Assembly: GCA_002334985.1 (NCBI GenBank)
Contig: DDBY01000174.1
Location: 1-6,609 of the forward strand
Origin: Micavibrio sp. UBA2020
GTDB taxonomy: Bacteria; Pseudomonadota; Alphaproteobacteria; Micavibrionales; UBA2020
Length of the DNA stretch: 6,609 bases
Direction: 5' to 3'
Shown here: positions 6,374 to 6,609 of the stretch, in pieces
Position numbering within the stretch: position 1 is the stretch's first letter
How the letters are laid out: the number at the start of each line of letters is the position of its first letter
Position numbers and translations under genes: made by a program
The notes under the pieces: generated by a model
Told to the model about the DNA's origin: nothing
Databases searched by the model: none
What the model saw: the letters and a program-made list of their open reading frames with translations, nothing else

Positions 6374-6403
6374 TTGACGGCAGGGGCGCGCTTAACATAT
6401 CTT
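6374..6403 (+). promoter_or_regulatory. Tentative promoter for rpmB
   Basis: TTGACG (6374-6379) matches five of six -35 positions, and TATCTT (6398-6403), 18 bases later, matches four of six -10 positions. Transcription would start near 6410, leaving a leader of about 70 bases. The inverted repeat GGCTT-AA-AAGCC (6362-6373) abuts the -35 and could be an operator or simply chance. A TATAAA at 6453-6458 is too close to the start codon to serve. Confidence 0.45.
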
Positions 6404-6465
6404 GCTGCGTCTAAAGGATTCTCGCCCACGCCGCCGCAAGGCCACGGGCATATATAAAGTGAAAC

Positions 6466-6470
6466 AAGGA
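6466..6470 (+). promoter_or_regulatory. Shine-Dalgarno of rpmB
   Basis: AAGGA lies 8 bases before ATG 6479, an ideal spacing that supports this start. Confidence 0.85.
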
Positions 6471-6478
6471 TAAATACC

Positions 6479-6609
6479 ATGACCAGACGTTGCGAAATTA
6501 CGGGCAAAGGGCCGATGGTCGGCAACAACGTGTCCCACGCGAACAACAAAACCAAGCGCCGTTTCCTGCCCAACCTGCAGGACGCTTCTTTCTACAGCGT
6601 TGCGCTGGC
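6479..6609 (+). CDS. rpmB: rpmB, 5' part (50S ribosomal protein L28)
   Basis: The first 43 codons are present and the gene runs off the window. The N-terminus [20 protein letters not shown] and the following [13 protein letters not shown] are diagnostic of bacterial L28 in its alphaproteobacterial form, which at full length is roughly 95-100 residues. L28 is a basic protein of the large ribosomal subunit. The start is fixed by the family N-terminus and by AAGGA at 6466-6470. A single cysteine at residue 5 is seen here. The gene is divergent from the aminopeptidase operon across 243 bases, with its own tentative promoter; no structured leader of the kind that mediates ribosomal-protein autoregulation stands out. 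Confidence 0.95.
   Translation, partial: MTRRCEITGKGPMVGNNVSHANNKTKRRFLPNLQDASFYSVAL

Noticed and set aside
6450..6459. TATATAAA as the rpmB -10
   Set aside because: It is about 20 bases from the start codon, which would leave almost no leader ahead of the Shine-Dalgarno, and no -35 lies upstream.

Overview
This window looks like an ordinary, conserved chromosomal segment of an alphaproteobacterium. The main reason is the gene order on the + strand: the 3' end of prmC, then a DUF4167 gene, then clpB. That run is a known alphaproteobacterial arrangement, and DUF4167 is essentially confined to that class. The L28 N-terminus at the right edge is also of the alphaproteobacterial type. Base composition is moderately GC-rich and even across the genes. 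Nothing resembles a mobile element, CRISPR array, tRNA, rRNA or recent insertion. I cannot name the order or genus.

Layout, left to right. Bases 1-72 are the last 23 codons of prmC (release-factor methyltransferase). A 195-base leader (73-267) with a GC-rich hairpin precedes the DUF4167 gene (268-876), which ends in a textbook intrinsic terminator (907-944). clpB follows (1038-3656) with a short leader and a clear Shine-Dalgarno, closed by a second strong terminator (3671-3702). A small three-helix membrane protein of unknown function (3719-4051) begins directly behind that terminator. On the - strand, convergent and only 7 bp away, lies a two-gene operon read right to left: an M17 leucyl aminopeptidase-family gene (6235-4802) and an NlpC/P60 peptidase with N-terminal SH3-like domains (4805-4059), joined by an ATGA start/stop overlap. 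A 243-base divergent intergenic region separates this operon from rpmB (ribosomal protein L28, + strand from 6479), which runs off the window.

How the genes relate. PrmC, L28 and ClpB serve translation and protein quality control. The M17/NlpC-P60 pair shows no secretion signals on either product, so both enzymes probably act in the cytoplasm. A plausible joint role is degradation of peptides, possibly recycled cell-wall peptides, but this is inference. No convincing undescribed system is present. The least explained parts are the DUF4167 protein and its leader, the small membrane protein, and the short structured leader of clpB.
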